A DNA stretch of 64,000 nucleotides from GCA-002708145 sp045562755 (GTDB lineage Bacteria > Chloroflexota > Dehalococcoidia > Lucifugimonadales > Lucifugimonadaceae). Positions 54,163-62,615 of this stretch are shown here, piece by piece. Made by a program: the position numbers and the translations under genes. A model generated the notes under the pieces. It made no database searches. It was given only the letters and a program-made list of their open reading frames with translations, and was not told where the DNA came from. The stretch is taken from contig JBJKVF010000006.1 in the NCBI GenBank assembly GCA_045562755.1, forward strand, positions 310,001 to 374,000, written 5' to 3'. Positions within the stretch are counted from its first letter, which is position 1. Every line of letters starts with the position of its first letter.

Positions 54163-54876
54163 ATGGATATTATCGATTATAGACCTGAAACTGCAATGGT
54201 AATTTTTGCTCATCCTGATGATGCAGAAATTGGATCAGGTGGTACAGTGTCTAAATGGTCAAAAGATGGTACTGAGGTTACATTCATACAATGTACTACC
54301 GGCAATAATGGGAGTAATGATTTAGAAATGACATCAGAAAAGATTCAAACTCTTCGTAAGAAAGAACAAGAACAAGCTGCAAATATCATAGGAGCTAAAA
54401 ATCTTGTATCTCTAGATTATGAAGATGGGAAACTAAAATCAAGTGATGACTTTCTAGAAAAAATTGTAGAAAATATAAGAAAATATAGGCCTGAAATTGT
54501 TTTTACTCACGATCATTTTAGAAAAAACTCTTTTCAACATAGAGATCATAGAAATACAGGTATAACTGTACAAGATGCTGTATACCCTTTTGCCAGAGAC
54601 CATTTACATTTTAATAATCAAATAAAAGATGGATTATCCCCACATAAAGTTAAGGAAATTTTCTTCTGGGGAGCAGATGATCCAAATATCATAGTAGATA
54701 TTACTATATCTATAAATACAAAAATTGAGGCATTATCTATGCATAAAAGTCAGATACCTGGTTTATCTGTTGGATCTGACTTATGGAATAATATGAAAAA
54801 AAGACATGAAGATTTATCAATAGATTATAAATTTAAATATGGGGAAGTTTTTAGAAGAGTTATAGCGAGATCATAA
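54163..54876 (+). CDS. PIG-L/LmbE-family zinc deacetylase
   Basis: A 237-residue protein with the PIG-L zinc motif FAHPDDAEIGSGGT, then FIQCTTGNNGS, and the third ligand region HRDHRNTGITVQDAVYPFAR. These remove acetyl from GlcNAc-linked compounds such as mycothiol and bacillithiol intermediates or lipids. The AHPDDxEIG form is nearer BshB1 than MshB. A ribosome site (AGAGGAAT) precedes the ATG. It is two bases before the degenerate PHP gene, so the two are cotranscribed. The substrate is not known. Confidence 0.88.
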   Translation: MDIIDYRPETAMVIFAHPDDAEIGSGGTVSKWSKDGTEVTFIQCTTGNNGSNDLEMTSEKIQTLRKKEQEQAANIIGAKNLVSLDYEDGKLKSSDDFLEKIVENIRKYRPEIVFTHDHFRKNSFQHRDHRNTGITVQDAVYPFARDHLHFNNQIKDGLSPHKVKEIFFWGADDPNIIVDITISINTKIEALSMHKSQIPGLSVGSDLWNNMKKRHEDLSIDYKFKYGEVFRRVIARS

Positions 54877-54878
54877 TT

Positions 54879-55625
54879 ATGAAAAATTTTGTAGATATTA
54901 ATTCACACATAATACCAGAAATAGATGATGGGCCATCTAGCTTTGAAGAATCTCTTGAAATTTTATCTTTAGCTGAAAAAAATGGTATATCAAAAATCGT
55001 TGCAACACCTCATTACGAGAATTTACTAGTCAATAATAAAAATTATAGTGATGTTGAAGAATATGTAGAAAAACTGAATAATTTGGTTCATGAAAATTCA
55101 ATAAATATTAATATTTATTCTGGCACTGCGTTAAATTTTAATGAAAAAATAAGCGAGATTTTAGATATTGATAGACAAAATTTTTCTTTGAACAAAACAC
55201 GTTTTTTTTTACTAGAAACTACATTTAATCAATTTAATGATAATCATATAAAAATCATTGAAAAATTTAGAGCTAAAAGACTCTACCCTATACTATCTCA
55301 CCCAGAAAGAAATGCATCGCTTAGAAAGAATTTTAAATTGCTGAAAGAAATTATCGACATAGGAGGGCTAATTCAAATAAGCTCAGATAGTATTATTGGT
55401 AACAATGACGAATTGGATAAAAAATTTGCGCTAGAAATTATTGAAAGAAAAATGGCTACTTGTATATCTTCAGAAATACATAATAAAGATAGAAATCTTT
55501 CTCCTAATCTAAACTTGTCTTATGAGATAATTAATGAATTATTTGGTAAAAGTATTGCTGATAAATTATTCATTATTAATCCTCAGCTCATTCTAGATGG
55601 GCATTTACCTAAACTTGAAGATTAG
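54879..55625 (+). CDS. Degenerate CpsB/YwqE-type PHP-domain protein
   Basis: A 248-residue PHP-fold protein close to bacterial tyrosine phosphatases of the CpsB type. Conserved parts are EIDDGPSSFEESLEI, ISKIVATPHYE, LLETTF and LSHPERNASLR. Several metal ligands are changed: the HxH opening is NSH (Asn8), the Glu after the GA(E) element is Ala84, and the D-x-H motif near the end is EIH (Glu199, His201). It may still bind one metal but is probably weak or inactive as a phosphatase. It starts two bases after the PIG-L gene and overlaps the convergent PAP2-like gene by four bases. Confidence 0.75.
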   Translation: MKNFVDINSHIIPEIDDGPSSFEESLEILSLAEKNGISKIVATPHYENLLVNNKNYSDVEEYVEKLNNLVHENSININIYSGTALNFNEKISEILDIDRQNFSLNKTRFFLLETTFNQFNDNHIKIIEKFRAKRLYPILSHPERNASLRKNFKLLKEIIDIGGLIQISSDSIIGNNDELDKKFALEIIERKMATCISSEIHNKDRNLSPNLNLSYEIINELFGKSIADKLFIINPQLILDGHLPKLED

Positions 55626-56215
55626 GCTAATGATAAAAATCTTAAAATTTTAATCTGCTTCATGACTAAGTAATTCATAATTTTTGTACGAAAAATTTTC
55701 TTCACTAATATTGCAACAATAAAACCTAGAAGCGCAGCAACTAAAACATCAGCAAAATAAAATACACCAACATATATTCTAGAAAATCCAAAAATTACAG
55801 ATATAAAAAGAACACTATAGCCCAGGTATTTATTTGCAGGCAGAATAGATGAAGCAACCGCAAACCCAATTGCCACAGGATTTGCAGGAAAAGATGGATC
55901 CGTAGGGGCATAAAATAACAAATTAATTTCTTCAGAATTACCAATGAAGGGTCTATCTCTTGAAATTAAATTATTCATTATCCACACAAAAAAATTAGTC
56001 ATAAATATTGCCGTAATTGAGTAAAAAACTATTTTTTGGTTATTTAGTAATCGCTTTGAATCTAGGGCTAAAAACCATAATGAAAAAATAGATAATGCGC
56101 AAATAACTGGGGTTAGATAATCACTAGCAAAAATTTGAAATATTGAGTCTAAAATGATATTTTCACCATTTAAATTATTAATAAATATCGTTATTTTTTC
56201 ATCAACTTTCATCAA
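55622..56215 (-). CDS. Catalytically dead PAP2-superfamily membrane protein
   Basis: A 197-residue membrane protein of the PAP2 (undecaprenyl-PP phosphatase/BcrC) type. The RP of motif one is kept (SRDRPFIG, Arg88), but the Lys seven residues before is Asn81. Motif two, normally PSGH, reads PANP (Ala111-Pro113), and motif three SRIYVGVFYFADVL has Phe152 where the catalytic His belongs, while Ser145, Arg146 and Asp156 remain. So the fold is well preserved with all the acid-base residues replaced. About six helices. It overlaps a four-helix membrane protein gene by fourteen bases, so the two are probably partners. Confidence 0.8.
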   Translation of the reverse strand: MMKVDEKITIFINNLNGENIILDSIFQIFASDYLTPVICALSIFSLWFLALDSKRLLNNQKIVFYSITAIFMTNFFVWIMNNLISRDRPFIGNSEEINLLFYAPTDPSFPANPVAIGFAVASSILPANKYLGYSVLFISVIFGFSRIYVGVFYFADVLVAALLGFIVAILVKKIFRTKIMNYLVMKQIKILRFLSLA

Positions 56216-56720
56216 AATTCCTCTTAGTTATAGTTGATTTGAGAGAAGAGAAGTAATTTTTACTTCTCAAATTAAAAATTCCTTTATATTTTTTTTCATT
56301 TCTTTGAAATTTAGATAAATTTTTATCTGCAAACATCCCAATTGCAGATAAAGTAATAGATGTAATAAAAGACAAAATACAACAAAGAAAAAATAAAAGA
56401 AATTGTGCTGTACCATGTAAGCCTCCATCAATATCATTAACATTTCTTACTGATGCAAAATTTTGTAGAGTTGCTTTTTCTAGTCCTGAATCTATCCATT
56501 CAGCATTTAAAAATATAGGAGAAGCAAAAAAGAAAATAAAACCTCCAGCAATAAATATTATCCCTAGCATAATATTTATCCTACGATTAGAAAATATCAT
56601 CATACCACGTAAATGAGATATTGCAGAAACCACTTGTAAGGTACCCAAGCAAGATAAGTAAACATATATTACATAATGATTTATAAATAATTCTCTAATA
56701 TCATTATTGAAGTAGTTCAT
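56202..56720 (-). CDS. Unknown four-helix membrane protein
   Basis: I do not recognise a family. The 172 residues contain about four membrane helices (near 13-33, 50-70, 103-125 and perhaps a short one between), a loop with SGLEKATLQNFASVRNVNDI, and a basic, polar tail ending KSTITKRNFDES. It ends fourteen bases inside the dead PAP2 gene and starts five bases after ilvE, so it shares their transcript. A partner to the PAP2-like protein is possible, only from the overlap. Confidence 0.6.
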   Translation of the reverse strand: MNYFNNDIRELFINHYVIYVYLSCLGTLQVVSAISHLRGMMIFSNRRINIMLGIIFIAGGFIFFFASPIFLNAEWIDSGLEKATLQNFASVRNVNDIDGGLHGTAQFLLFFLCCILSFITSITLSAIGMFADKNLSKFQRNEKKYKGIFNLRSKNYFSSLKSTITKRNFDES

Positions 56721-56724
56721 ACTT

Positions 56725-57642
56725 TCAACCCATGGAAATTTCAGTGCACCAATCTAAGTATTTTGAATTCTCTCCCACTACTACAGAAAAGTAAAGGTCT
56801 TGAATTTCTTTTGTGATTTTACCTACTTGTCCAGATCCAATTTTTCGATTATCTAATTCACCTACAGATGTTACATGGGCAGCAGTACCAGTTAGAAAAA
56901 CCTCATCACATAAATATAACTCAGACCGGTGAATTCTTCTTTGTTGAACCTCTATACCTATTTCTTTAGTGGCAAGTTCAATTACAGAATCTCTAGTAAT
57001 TCCTAATAAAGCATTGTCCGTTTCAGCAGGAGTAACTAATTTATTTTTTTGAATCATAAATAAATTTTCTCCACTACCTTCTGAAACTGTACCATCTTGA
57101 TTTAATAATATTGCTTCATCAAAACCAGCAGAAACAGCCTCTGTTTTAGCTAAAATATTTGTGGTGTAGAGCCCTGTTAGTTTAACACCTGTTGGCATAG
57201 ATGCATCCATCGGTCTTCGCCAACTTGATGTTTGGCACCTAATAGAATTACTATTATCTATGTAAGAACCAAATGGAAGAGTAACTAGGGCAAAATCATC
57301 AGATACTTCATGTAATTTTAAATTTGCTACCATTTCAGCACCTTTAAATGCTAATGGCCTAATATAAACATCTTCTTTGAGATTATTTTTTCTTATCAGA
57401 TCTGCCGTGATTTCACATAGGTCACTAACAGAATATGGAAGATCAATTCTTAGTATTTTACATCCTCTAAGGAGTCTTTCATAGTGCTCCTCCATTCGGA
57501 AAATAAACATAGATTTTTTAGTATCGTTCCAATTTCCACGTATACCTTCAAAGGTAGCAGTTCCATAGTGTAACGCATGAGTCATGATACCGACTTTAGC
57601 ATCTTTTAGATCTACTTGTTTACCACTTAAAAAAGCCCACAT
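56725..57642 (-). CDS. ilvE: Branched-chain amino-acid aminotransferase IlvE
   Basis: A 305-residue fold-type IV PLP enzyme. The catalytic Lys is in VKLTGLYTTNILAKTEAV, the cofactor-binding SEGSGENLFMIQ and FLTGTAAHVTSV are present, and HALHYGTATFEGIRGNW is the N-terminal mark of IlvE. It transfers amino groups to make valine, leucine and isoleucine. It is apart from the T-box operon and has no T-box upstream. It is followed by the two membrane proteins. Confidence 0.95.
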   Translation of the reverse strand: MWAFLSGKQVDLKDAKVGIMTHALHYGTATFEGIRGNWNDTKKSMFIFRMEEHYERLLRGCKILRIDLPYSVSDLCEITADLIRKNNLKEDVYIRPLAFKGAEMVANLKLHEVSDDFALVTLPFGSYIDNSNSIRCQTSSWRRPMDASMPTGVKLTGLYTTNILAKTEAVSAGFDEAILLNQDGTVSEGSGENLFMIQKNKLVTPAETDNALLGITRDSVIELATKEIGIEVQQRRIHRSELYLCDEVFLTGTAAHVTSVGELDNRKIGSGQVGKITKEIQDLYFSVVVGENSKYLDWCTEISMG

Positions 57643-57690
57643 AATTTTACCTTATCTTATATTAAAAACATTAATATTATATATTATTTA

Positions 57691-58764
57691 CTAACTCCAG
57701 GTTCGTACTATTGGATCAGGTATATTATCCCATCTCGATTTACCCTGAGATCTTAAAACAGCAATACGCTTTAAGACTTCCTGGTTTGCTAATCCGTGTA
57801 AAGGTTTACCGGTAAGAACATTAACTGCATTTTCCCCCCATCTAATAGCGCCTTCTGTCTGACTTATATCAGAGTTCCCGGCTATATGAGGAGTAATGAA
57901 TAAATTGTTCAATTTTAACAAAGGACTTTCAGAACTGACTGGCTCTGTTTCAGTAACATCTATACCTGCAGCTGAAATAAGATTTTTTTCAAGTGCCTCT
58001 TGCAAACCTAATTCATCTACAATTGGACCTCTTGCACAGTTTATGAAAATAGCATTTGGCTTCATTTTTGAAAAAACCTCATAATTAAATGTATGCTTAG
58101 TCTCTTCAGAAGATGGAGAATGTACAGTTATAAAATCTGATTCTGAGACTAAGGTATCAAAATCTACTAATTCTACCCCAAAAAGATCCGCAGAAGTCTG
58201 ATTTACGTAGGGATCACAAGCTATAATTCTTCCTGGACCAAACCCTCTAATCCTTGATGCAAAAGCCTTACCAATATTACCAAATCCAAATATCCCAACT
58301 GTATTCCCAGATATTCTACGTAAATTAGATGTTAATGAAGTAATATTTTTTCCTTCTGGAGGATTAGACCAATAGCCCTGCTTTAATGCATCATTCAAAT
58401 ATGGAATATTTCTTGTTATAGAAAGAAGTAAAGCCACAGCATGATCTGCTACTTCACTGGTATTAACACCAGGTGTGTTAGTAACACATATACCGTTTTC
58501 AGTGGCTGAAACTAAGTCAACAGAGTCAACACCCACACCATGTCGACCAATCATTTTTAGGTTTGGTAAACTTTCAATAACTTCACTAGTAGTATGGGGA
58601 ACAGTACCTACTAATATGACATCAGCATTTTTCCCGGCCTGAATCATATCATTTTGAGTTTTACACGGAATATACTCAAACTCAATTCCAGCATCAATGA
58701 TGGTGTTTATAGTCAGGTCTAAGGGTGACTTTTTGTAATCCATAGCAATAACTTTGAATGTCAA
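57691..58764 (-). CDS. D-isomer-specific 2-hydroxyacid dehydrogenase
   Basis: A 357-residue NAD enzyme of the SerA/C-terminal-binding-protein type. VGIFGFGNIGKAFASRI is the dinucleotide motif, INCARGPIVDELGLQEAL has the catalytic Arg, GIDVTETEPVSSESPLL the Glu, and FITPHIAGNSD the His. It lacks any C-terminal ACT domain, so it is not full-length SerA. The likely substrate is a 2-keto acid or 3-phosphoglycerate; unresolved. It lies 49 bases upstream of ilvE with the same orientation and is divergent from the CocE-like gene. Confidence 0.88.
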   Translation of the reverse strand: MTFKVIAMDYKKSPLDLTINTIIDAGIEFEYIPCKTQNDMIQAGKNADVILVGTVPHTTSEVIESLPNLKMIGRHGVGVDSVDLVSATENGICVTNTPGVNTSEVADHAVALLLSITRNIPYLNDALKQGYWSNPPEGKNITSLTSNLRRISGNTVGIFGFGNIGKAFASRIRGFGPGRIIACDPYVNQTSADLFGVELVDFDTLVSESDFITVHSPSSEETKHTFNYEVFSKMKPNAIFINCARGPIVDELGLQEALEKNLISAAGIDVTETEPVSSESPLLKLNNLFITPHIAGNSDISQTEGAIRWGENAVNVLTGKPLHGLANQEVLKRIAVLRSQGKSRWDNIPDPIVRTWS

Positions 58765-58895
58765 TTTTTTCTCCTGTAATTAAAAATTAGATTAGTTTAT
58801 AATTTGTAGATAATAATAGAAAAAAAGTATTTAGTGTATTATTTTTTTACTATTAAATGATCTTTTAATATATTTATAAAGAAAAATAGAGTTTT

Positions 58896-60833
58896 ATGCC
58901 CAAAAAAAAATCAGAACCGACTTACGGATTCTATCAAGATCGTGATGTAATGATACCTATGAGAGATGGAATAAGGCTTGCTACTGATATTTATTATCCA
59001 TGCCGTGGGGACGGATCGCTTCCAAAAGAAAAACTTCCAACATTATTAGTAAGAACATCATATGATAAAACGGCTCCAGAATGGGATGATATATACCCAT
59101 TTTTTGCCAGAAGGGGATACACTTTTGCAATCCAGGATTTGAGGTCAAGATTTAGATCAGAGGGTGATGGTAAATACTTTCACGCTCATAATCCATGGGA
59201 AGGTGATGATGGATATGACACAATTGAATGGTTAGCTAAACAAGAATGGTCTAATAAAAAAATTGGGACTTTAGGATCATCTCATAGAGGTATAGTACAA
59301 CAACAATTAGCATTAAAAAAGCCCCCTCATCTTTCTGCAATGTGGGTTGAAGCCGCACCAACTAACCCGTACCTTCATGAGTGTAGAGAGGGCGGAGCAA
59401 TGGCTCTACAAATGTTTGCCGCAATTCATTTACATGCATTAGATTGCCATGAAATTGGTCATGATAAAAACAAGGCTAAAGAGATAATGGATGCTATGAG
59501 AAATATGAGAGATTGGATACAAAAATTCCCTGATAATCCATTTGATACAGCTCTTAAAGTTGCTCCCTCTATAGAGCAAACTGCAAAAAATTATTTGCTA
59601 AAAAGTGATTATGATGAATGGTGGGATGGTGAATATGCCAATCAGGAGAAATATTTTAATGAGCATGCAGATGTACCTCTAATGATAGCTTGCGGGTATT
59701 ATGATAATTTCATTGGAGCATCATCAGATTATTATAAGTTCATGGAGAAAAAAAATAAGTCTAATACAAGCCTGATAATTGGCCCGTGGTGTCATGGAGG
59801 AATGAGAGCCGAAGGTAGTAATCATGGAGATGCAGATACAGGTAGACAGAGTGTTTGGGGTGTAAAAAAATATAATGACGAAAGATTAAACTTTTTCGAT
59901 AAGCATCTAAAATCAATTGATACAGAAGAAAAACCAAAAATAAGACTATATGTTATGGGACATGGAGATGGCAATAAAACATCAAAAGGTAACCTAAATC
60001 ATGGAGGAATATGGAGAGATGAAACAGAATGGCCATTGGAAAGAACAGAATATAATACTTTATTTCTTACTGGTGAAAAAGAACTTACTCCATTTTTAGA
60101 TTCTGAACATAACAGTAAACTAACCTATACTTTCGACCCTAATAATCCAGTACCAACGATAGGCGGCCAGATTGTAGGTATGTTCGAAATAATTCCTGAA
60201 AAAGAAGGAGGTCCAAAAGAAGATCTTATCCCAGATTTCCTAGATCAATGGACTCTTGTTCGAAATAATATGAGAGAAGTTATATCTGCTGCTGGATGGC
60301 ATCAAAAAGAATCAGAAATATGGATAGGAGCCAAAAAGCCATATAAATTACTAAGGGATAGAGATGATGTTATATCATTCGAGACAAAAATACTTGAGGA
60401 TGATACAGAGATTACCGGAGAAGTAGTTTTGAAAATATGGGTTTCATCAGATTGTTTAGATACAGATTTTACCTTTAAGCTTTTAGATATTTATCCTGAA
60501 TCATCTGATTACTATGAAGGCTATCATTTGAATCTAACCGATACTATACTAAGAATGAGGTATAGAGACTCATGGACAAACCCAGAGTTATTAATACCCG
60601 ATAAGCCATACGAAATTTCTGTTAAATTGTGGCCCATTTCAAATTTATTTAAGAAAGGTCATAAAATCAGATTAGATATATCTAGTTCAAACTACCCAAG
60701 ATTTGATGTAAATCCAAATTCGGGTGAAAAATTAGGGTTTCATACAAAAAAAATTATCGCAAATAATACCATTCATACCAATGAGACTTATCCATCAAGG
60801 ATAATTTTACCGATTGTAAAAAATAATATCTAA
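58896..60833 (+). CDS. CocE/NonD-family alpha/beta hydrolase (S15-like)
   Basis: A 645-residue serine hydrolase. The N-terminal domain begins DVMIPMRDGIRLATDIYYP, the nucleophile elbow is LGSSHRGIVQQQ (Ser in G-x-S-x-x-G), and the catalytic His is probably in GPWCHGGMRAEGSN. A C-terminal jelly-roll domain (about residues 450-640) with ITGEVVLKIWVSSDCLDTDF follows, as in X-prolyl dipeptidases and cocaine esterase. Cytoplasmic, because there is no signal. It would cleave an ester or acyl-amide; the substrate is unknown. Confidence 0.9.
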   Translation: MPKKKSEPTYGFYQDRDVMIPMRDGIRLATDIYYPCRGDGSLPKEKLPTLLVRTSYDKTAPEWDDIYPFFARRGYTFAIQDLRSRFRSEGDGKYFHAHNPWEGDDGYDTIEWLAKQEWSNKKIGTLGSSHRGIVQQQLALKKPPHLSAMWVEAAPTNPYLHECREGGAMALQMFAAIHLHALDCHEIGHDKNKAKEIMDAMRNMRDWIQKFPDNPFDTALKVAPSIEQTAKNYLLKSDYDEWWDGEYANQEKYFNEHADVPLMIACGYYDNFIGASSDYYKFMEKKNKSNTSLIIGPWCHGGMRAEGSNHGDADTGRQSVWGVKKYNDERLNFFDKHLKSIDTEEKPKIRLYVMGHGDGNKTSKGNLNHGGIWRDETEWPLERTEYNTLFLTGEKELTPFLDSEHNSKLTYTFDPNNPVPTIGGQIVGMFEIIPEKEGGPKEDLIPDFLDQWTLVRNNMREVISAAGWHQKESEIWIGAKKPYKLLRDRDDVISFETKILEDDTEITGEVVLKIWVSSDCLDTDFTFKLLDIYPESSDYYEGYHLNLTDTILRMRYRDSWTNPELLIPDKPYEISVKLWPISNLFKKGHKIRLDISSSNYPRFDVNPNSGEKLGFHTKKIIANNTIHTNETYPSRIILPIVKNNI

Positions 60834-60840
60834 AATTTAT

Positions 60841-61761
60841 TTATGTAGTTTTTCCACTCTTAAATCTATCAAGTGTTGTAATTAATGCCATGCTTGAAGG
60901 TACAGGTATACCTTCTTTGTGTGCTAATTTGACTACACTGCCTAAAAGATCATCAAGTTCCAATGGTTTTCCAGAGTATAAATCATACTGTATAGATGCT
61001 TGAAAATGTTCAGCTTCTTTTTCAGCTGCATCCATAAAATTCTTTACTATGTCAATATCAAACTCGATACCTTGAGATTTACCGACTAATAAAATTTCAT
61101 TCATCGTATTTTTAATAGTTTCATACCCAAATGGAGAAGAAAAAACTTCAGATAATTTTGAACGAGATGCTGCCATGATAGTTCCAATTGAAGCAACAAA
61201 TACCAGTTTCGTCCAAAGGGTTTTCTTTATATTATTACTAACTTCTATTTGTATACCAGGTCGCTTCAAGAATTTAGCTAATTCTTCTACTCTTTTCGTA
61301 ACTGAACCATTTTCTTCACCAAATTCAATTTTTGCAACAGATCCAGACTGTGAAATATGTCCTGGAGCAGCCACTGAAGATTCAATATAAGTTGCTCCTT
61401 GAAGAATTTTTTCTTTGTCATAATGCTCAGATATTATCGAGCCACTAGAAATACCATTTTGTATAGTTAATATTGCAGTTTTATCGGTTACAAGAGGAGA
61501 AATCAGAGGCAATGTTTCAAAATTAGAATATAGCTTAGGACTATAAAAAATCAAATCTGCTGGAGCAGTGTTTATAGGATCATCAGTTGCATTAACATTT
61601 ACTCGAAAATTACCCCAATGACTATCGACTAATAATCCCTTCTCTTTAATTTTTCTCAAGTGCTCACCTCTAGCTATTAATGTTACTTGTTCGCCTTGAT
61701 TAGCTAAAACCCCACCAAAATATCCACCTACAGCTCCAGCACCCATTATTACGACATGCAT
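60841..61761 (-). CDS. Ketopantoate reductase-family protein (PanE/ApbA)
   Basis: A 306-residue NADP-binding reductase. It starts MHVVIMGAGAVGGYFGGVLA, contains LTIQNGISS and the C-terminal-domain block FQASIQYDLYSGKPLELDDL with the catalytic Lys in the KTLWTKLVFVASIG region. PanE reduces ketopantoate to pantoate for CoA. Similar homologues serve other 2-keto acids, so the assignment is at family level. The gene is divergent from rph, with an inverted repeat in the gap. Confidence 0.85.
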   Translation of the reverse strand: MHVVIMGAGAVGGYFGGVLANQGEQVTLIARGEHLRKIKEKGLLVDSHWGNFRVNVNATDDPINTAPADLIFYSPKLYSNFETLPLISPLVTDKTAILTIQNGISSGSIISEHYDKEKILQGATYIESSVAAPGHISQSGSVAKIEFGEENGSVTKRVEELAKFLKRPGIQIEVSNNIKKTLWTKLVFVASIGTIMAASRSKLSEVFSSPFGYETIKNTMNEILLVGKSQGIEFDIDIVKNFMDAAEKEAEHFQASIQYDLYSGKPLELDDLLGSVVKLAHKEGIPVPSSMALITTLDRFKSGKTT

Positions 61762-61797
61762 TATTCACCTCAAAATAGTTAAAATTAATATTTTTTT

Positions 61798-61842
61798 GTA
61801 TCAGAAGCAATTATTGTATTCCTGATACTATTAAATTATAAA
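61798..61842 (+). promoter_or_regulatory. Inverted repeat and promoter ahead of rph
   Basis: GTATCAG (61798-61804) and CTGATAC (61822-61828) form a perfect seven-base inverted repeat 17 bases apart. TTGTAT (61814-61819) and TATAAA (61837-61842), 17 bases apart, form a promoter candidate whose spacer contains the right arm, so a regulator may sit here. The rph TTG is 16 bases beyond the -10 box. Confidence 0.45.
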
Positions 61843-61857
61843 GATTGGAAAAATAAA

Positions 61858-62589
61858 TTGCCGGAAATAAATAATAAAAGAATTGATAATAGAAATTTTT
61901 CTGATCTTAGAGAAGTTAAAATCACTCCAAATTTTTTACCTGATTCAGAGGGGTCAGCTCTAATTGAGATAGGAAACACAAAAGTTATCTGCTCTGCAAC
62001 AATTGAGAAAAAAGTTCCTAAATGGCTTAAAGGAAAAGGCAGTGGTTGGGTTACTGCAGAATACTCAATGTTACCAAGATCTTCAAAAGATAGAATACAA
62101 AGAGAAAGGTTTAAAATCTCGGGACGTACCCAAGAAATACAAAGACTAATTGGTAGATCTTTACGATCGATTATTGATTTACATATGCTCGGTGAAATAT
62201 CTATCATTATAGATTGTGATGTAATTCGTGCAGATGGAGGAACAAGAACAGCATCTATAACAGGAGCTTTTATAGCACTTAATTTAGCTATAAAACATGG
62301 TATCCATGAAAAAATATTTACAAACAATCCGGTTAAGAATTTAGTGTCTGCAGTAAGTGTTGGGATAGTTGATAAAAATATACTACTGGACTTAAATTAC
62401 AGTGAAGACTCTAATGCCGAGGTTGATATGAATATTGTAATGAACGATAAATTTGAATTTGTTGAAATCCAAGGAACTGCCGAAAAATCTTCCTTTAATT
62501 CTGATGAATTTTCTGAAATGATATTAATGGCCAAAAAGGGTATAAATGAGCTTTTTCAGCTACAAAAAAAAGCCATCTCTGATAATTAA
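61858..62589 (+). CDS. rph: Ribonuclease PH
   Basis: A 243-residue phosphorolytic exonuclease. The blocks FLPDSEGSALIEIGNTKVIC, EYSMLPRSSKDR, GRTQEIQRLIGRSLR and IIDCDVIRADGGTRTASITG (with the catalytic Asp pair) are all present. It trims the 3' ends of tRNA and other RNA with phosphate. The start is TTG at 61858, preceded by GGAAAAA. It lies 26 bases before eno. Confidence 0.95.
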   Translation: MPEINNKRIDNRNFSDLREVKITPNFLPDSEGSALIEIGNTKVICSATIEKKVPKWLKGKGSGWVTAEYSMLPRSSKDRIQRERFKISGRTQEIQRLIGRSLRSIIDLHMLGEISIIIDCDVIRADGGTRTASITGAFIALNLAIKHGIHEKIFTNNPVKNLVSAVSVGIVDKNILLDLNYSEDSNAEVDMNIVMNDKFEFVEIQGTAEKSSFNSDEFSEMILMAKKGINELFQLQKKAISDN

Positions 62590-62615
62590 TTTTTAAAAAA
62601 AGCTAAGGAATTATA

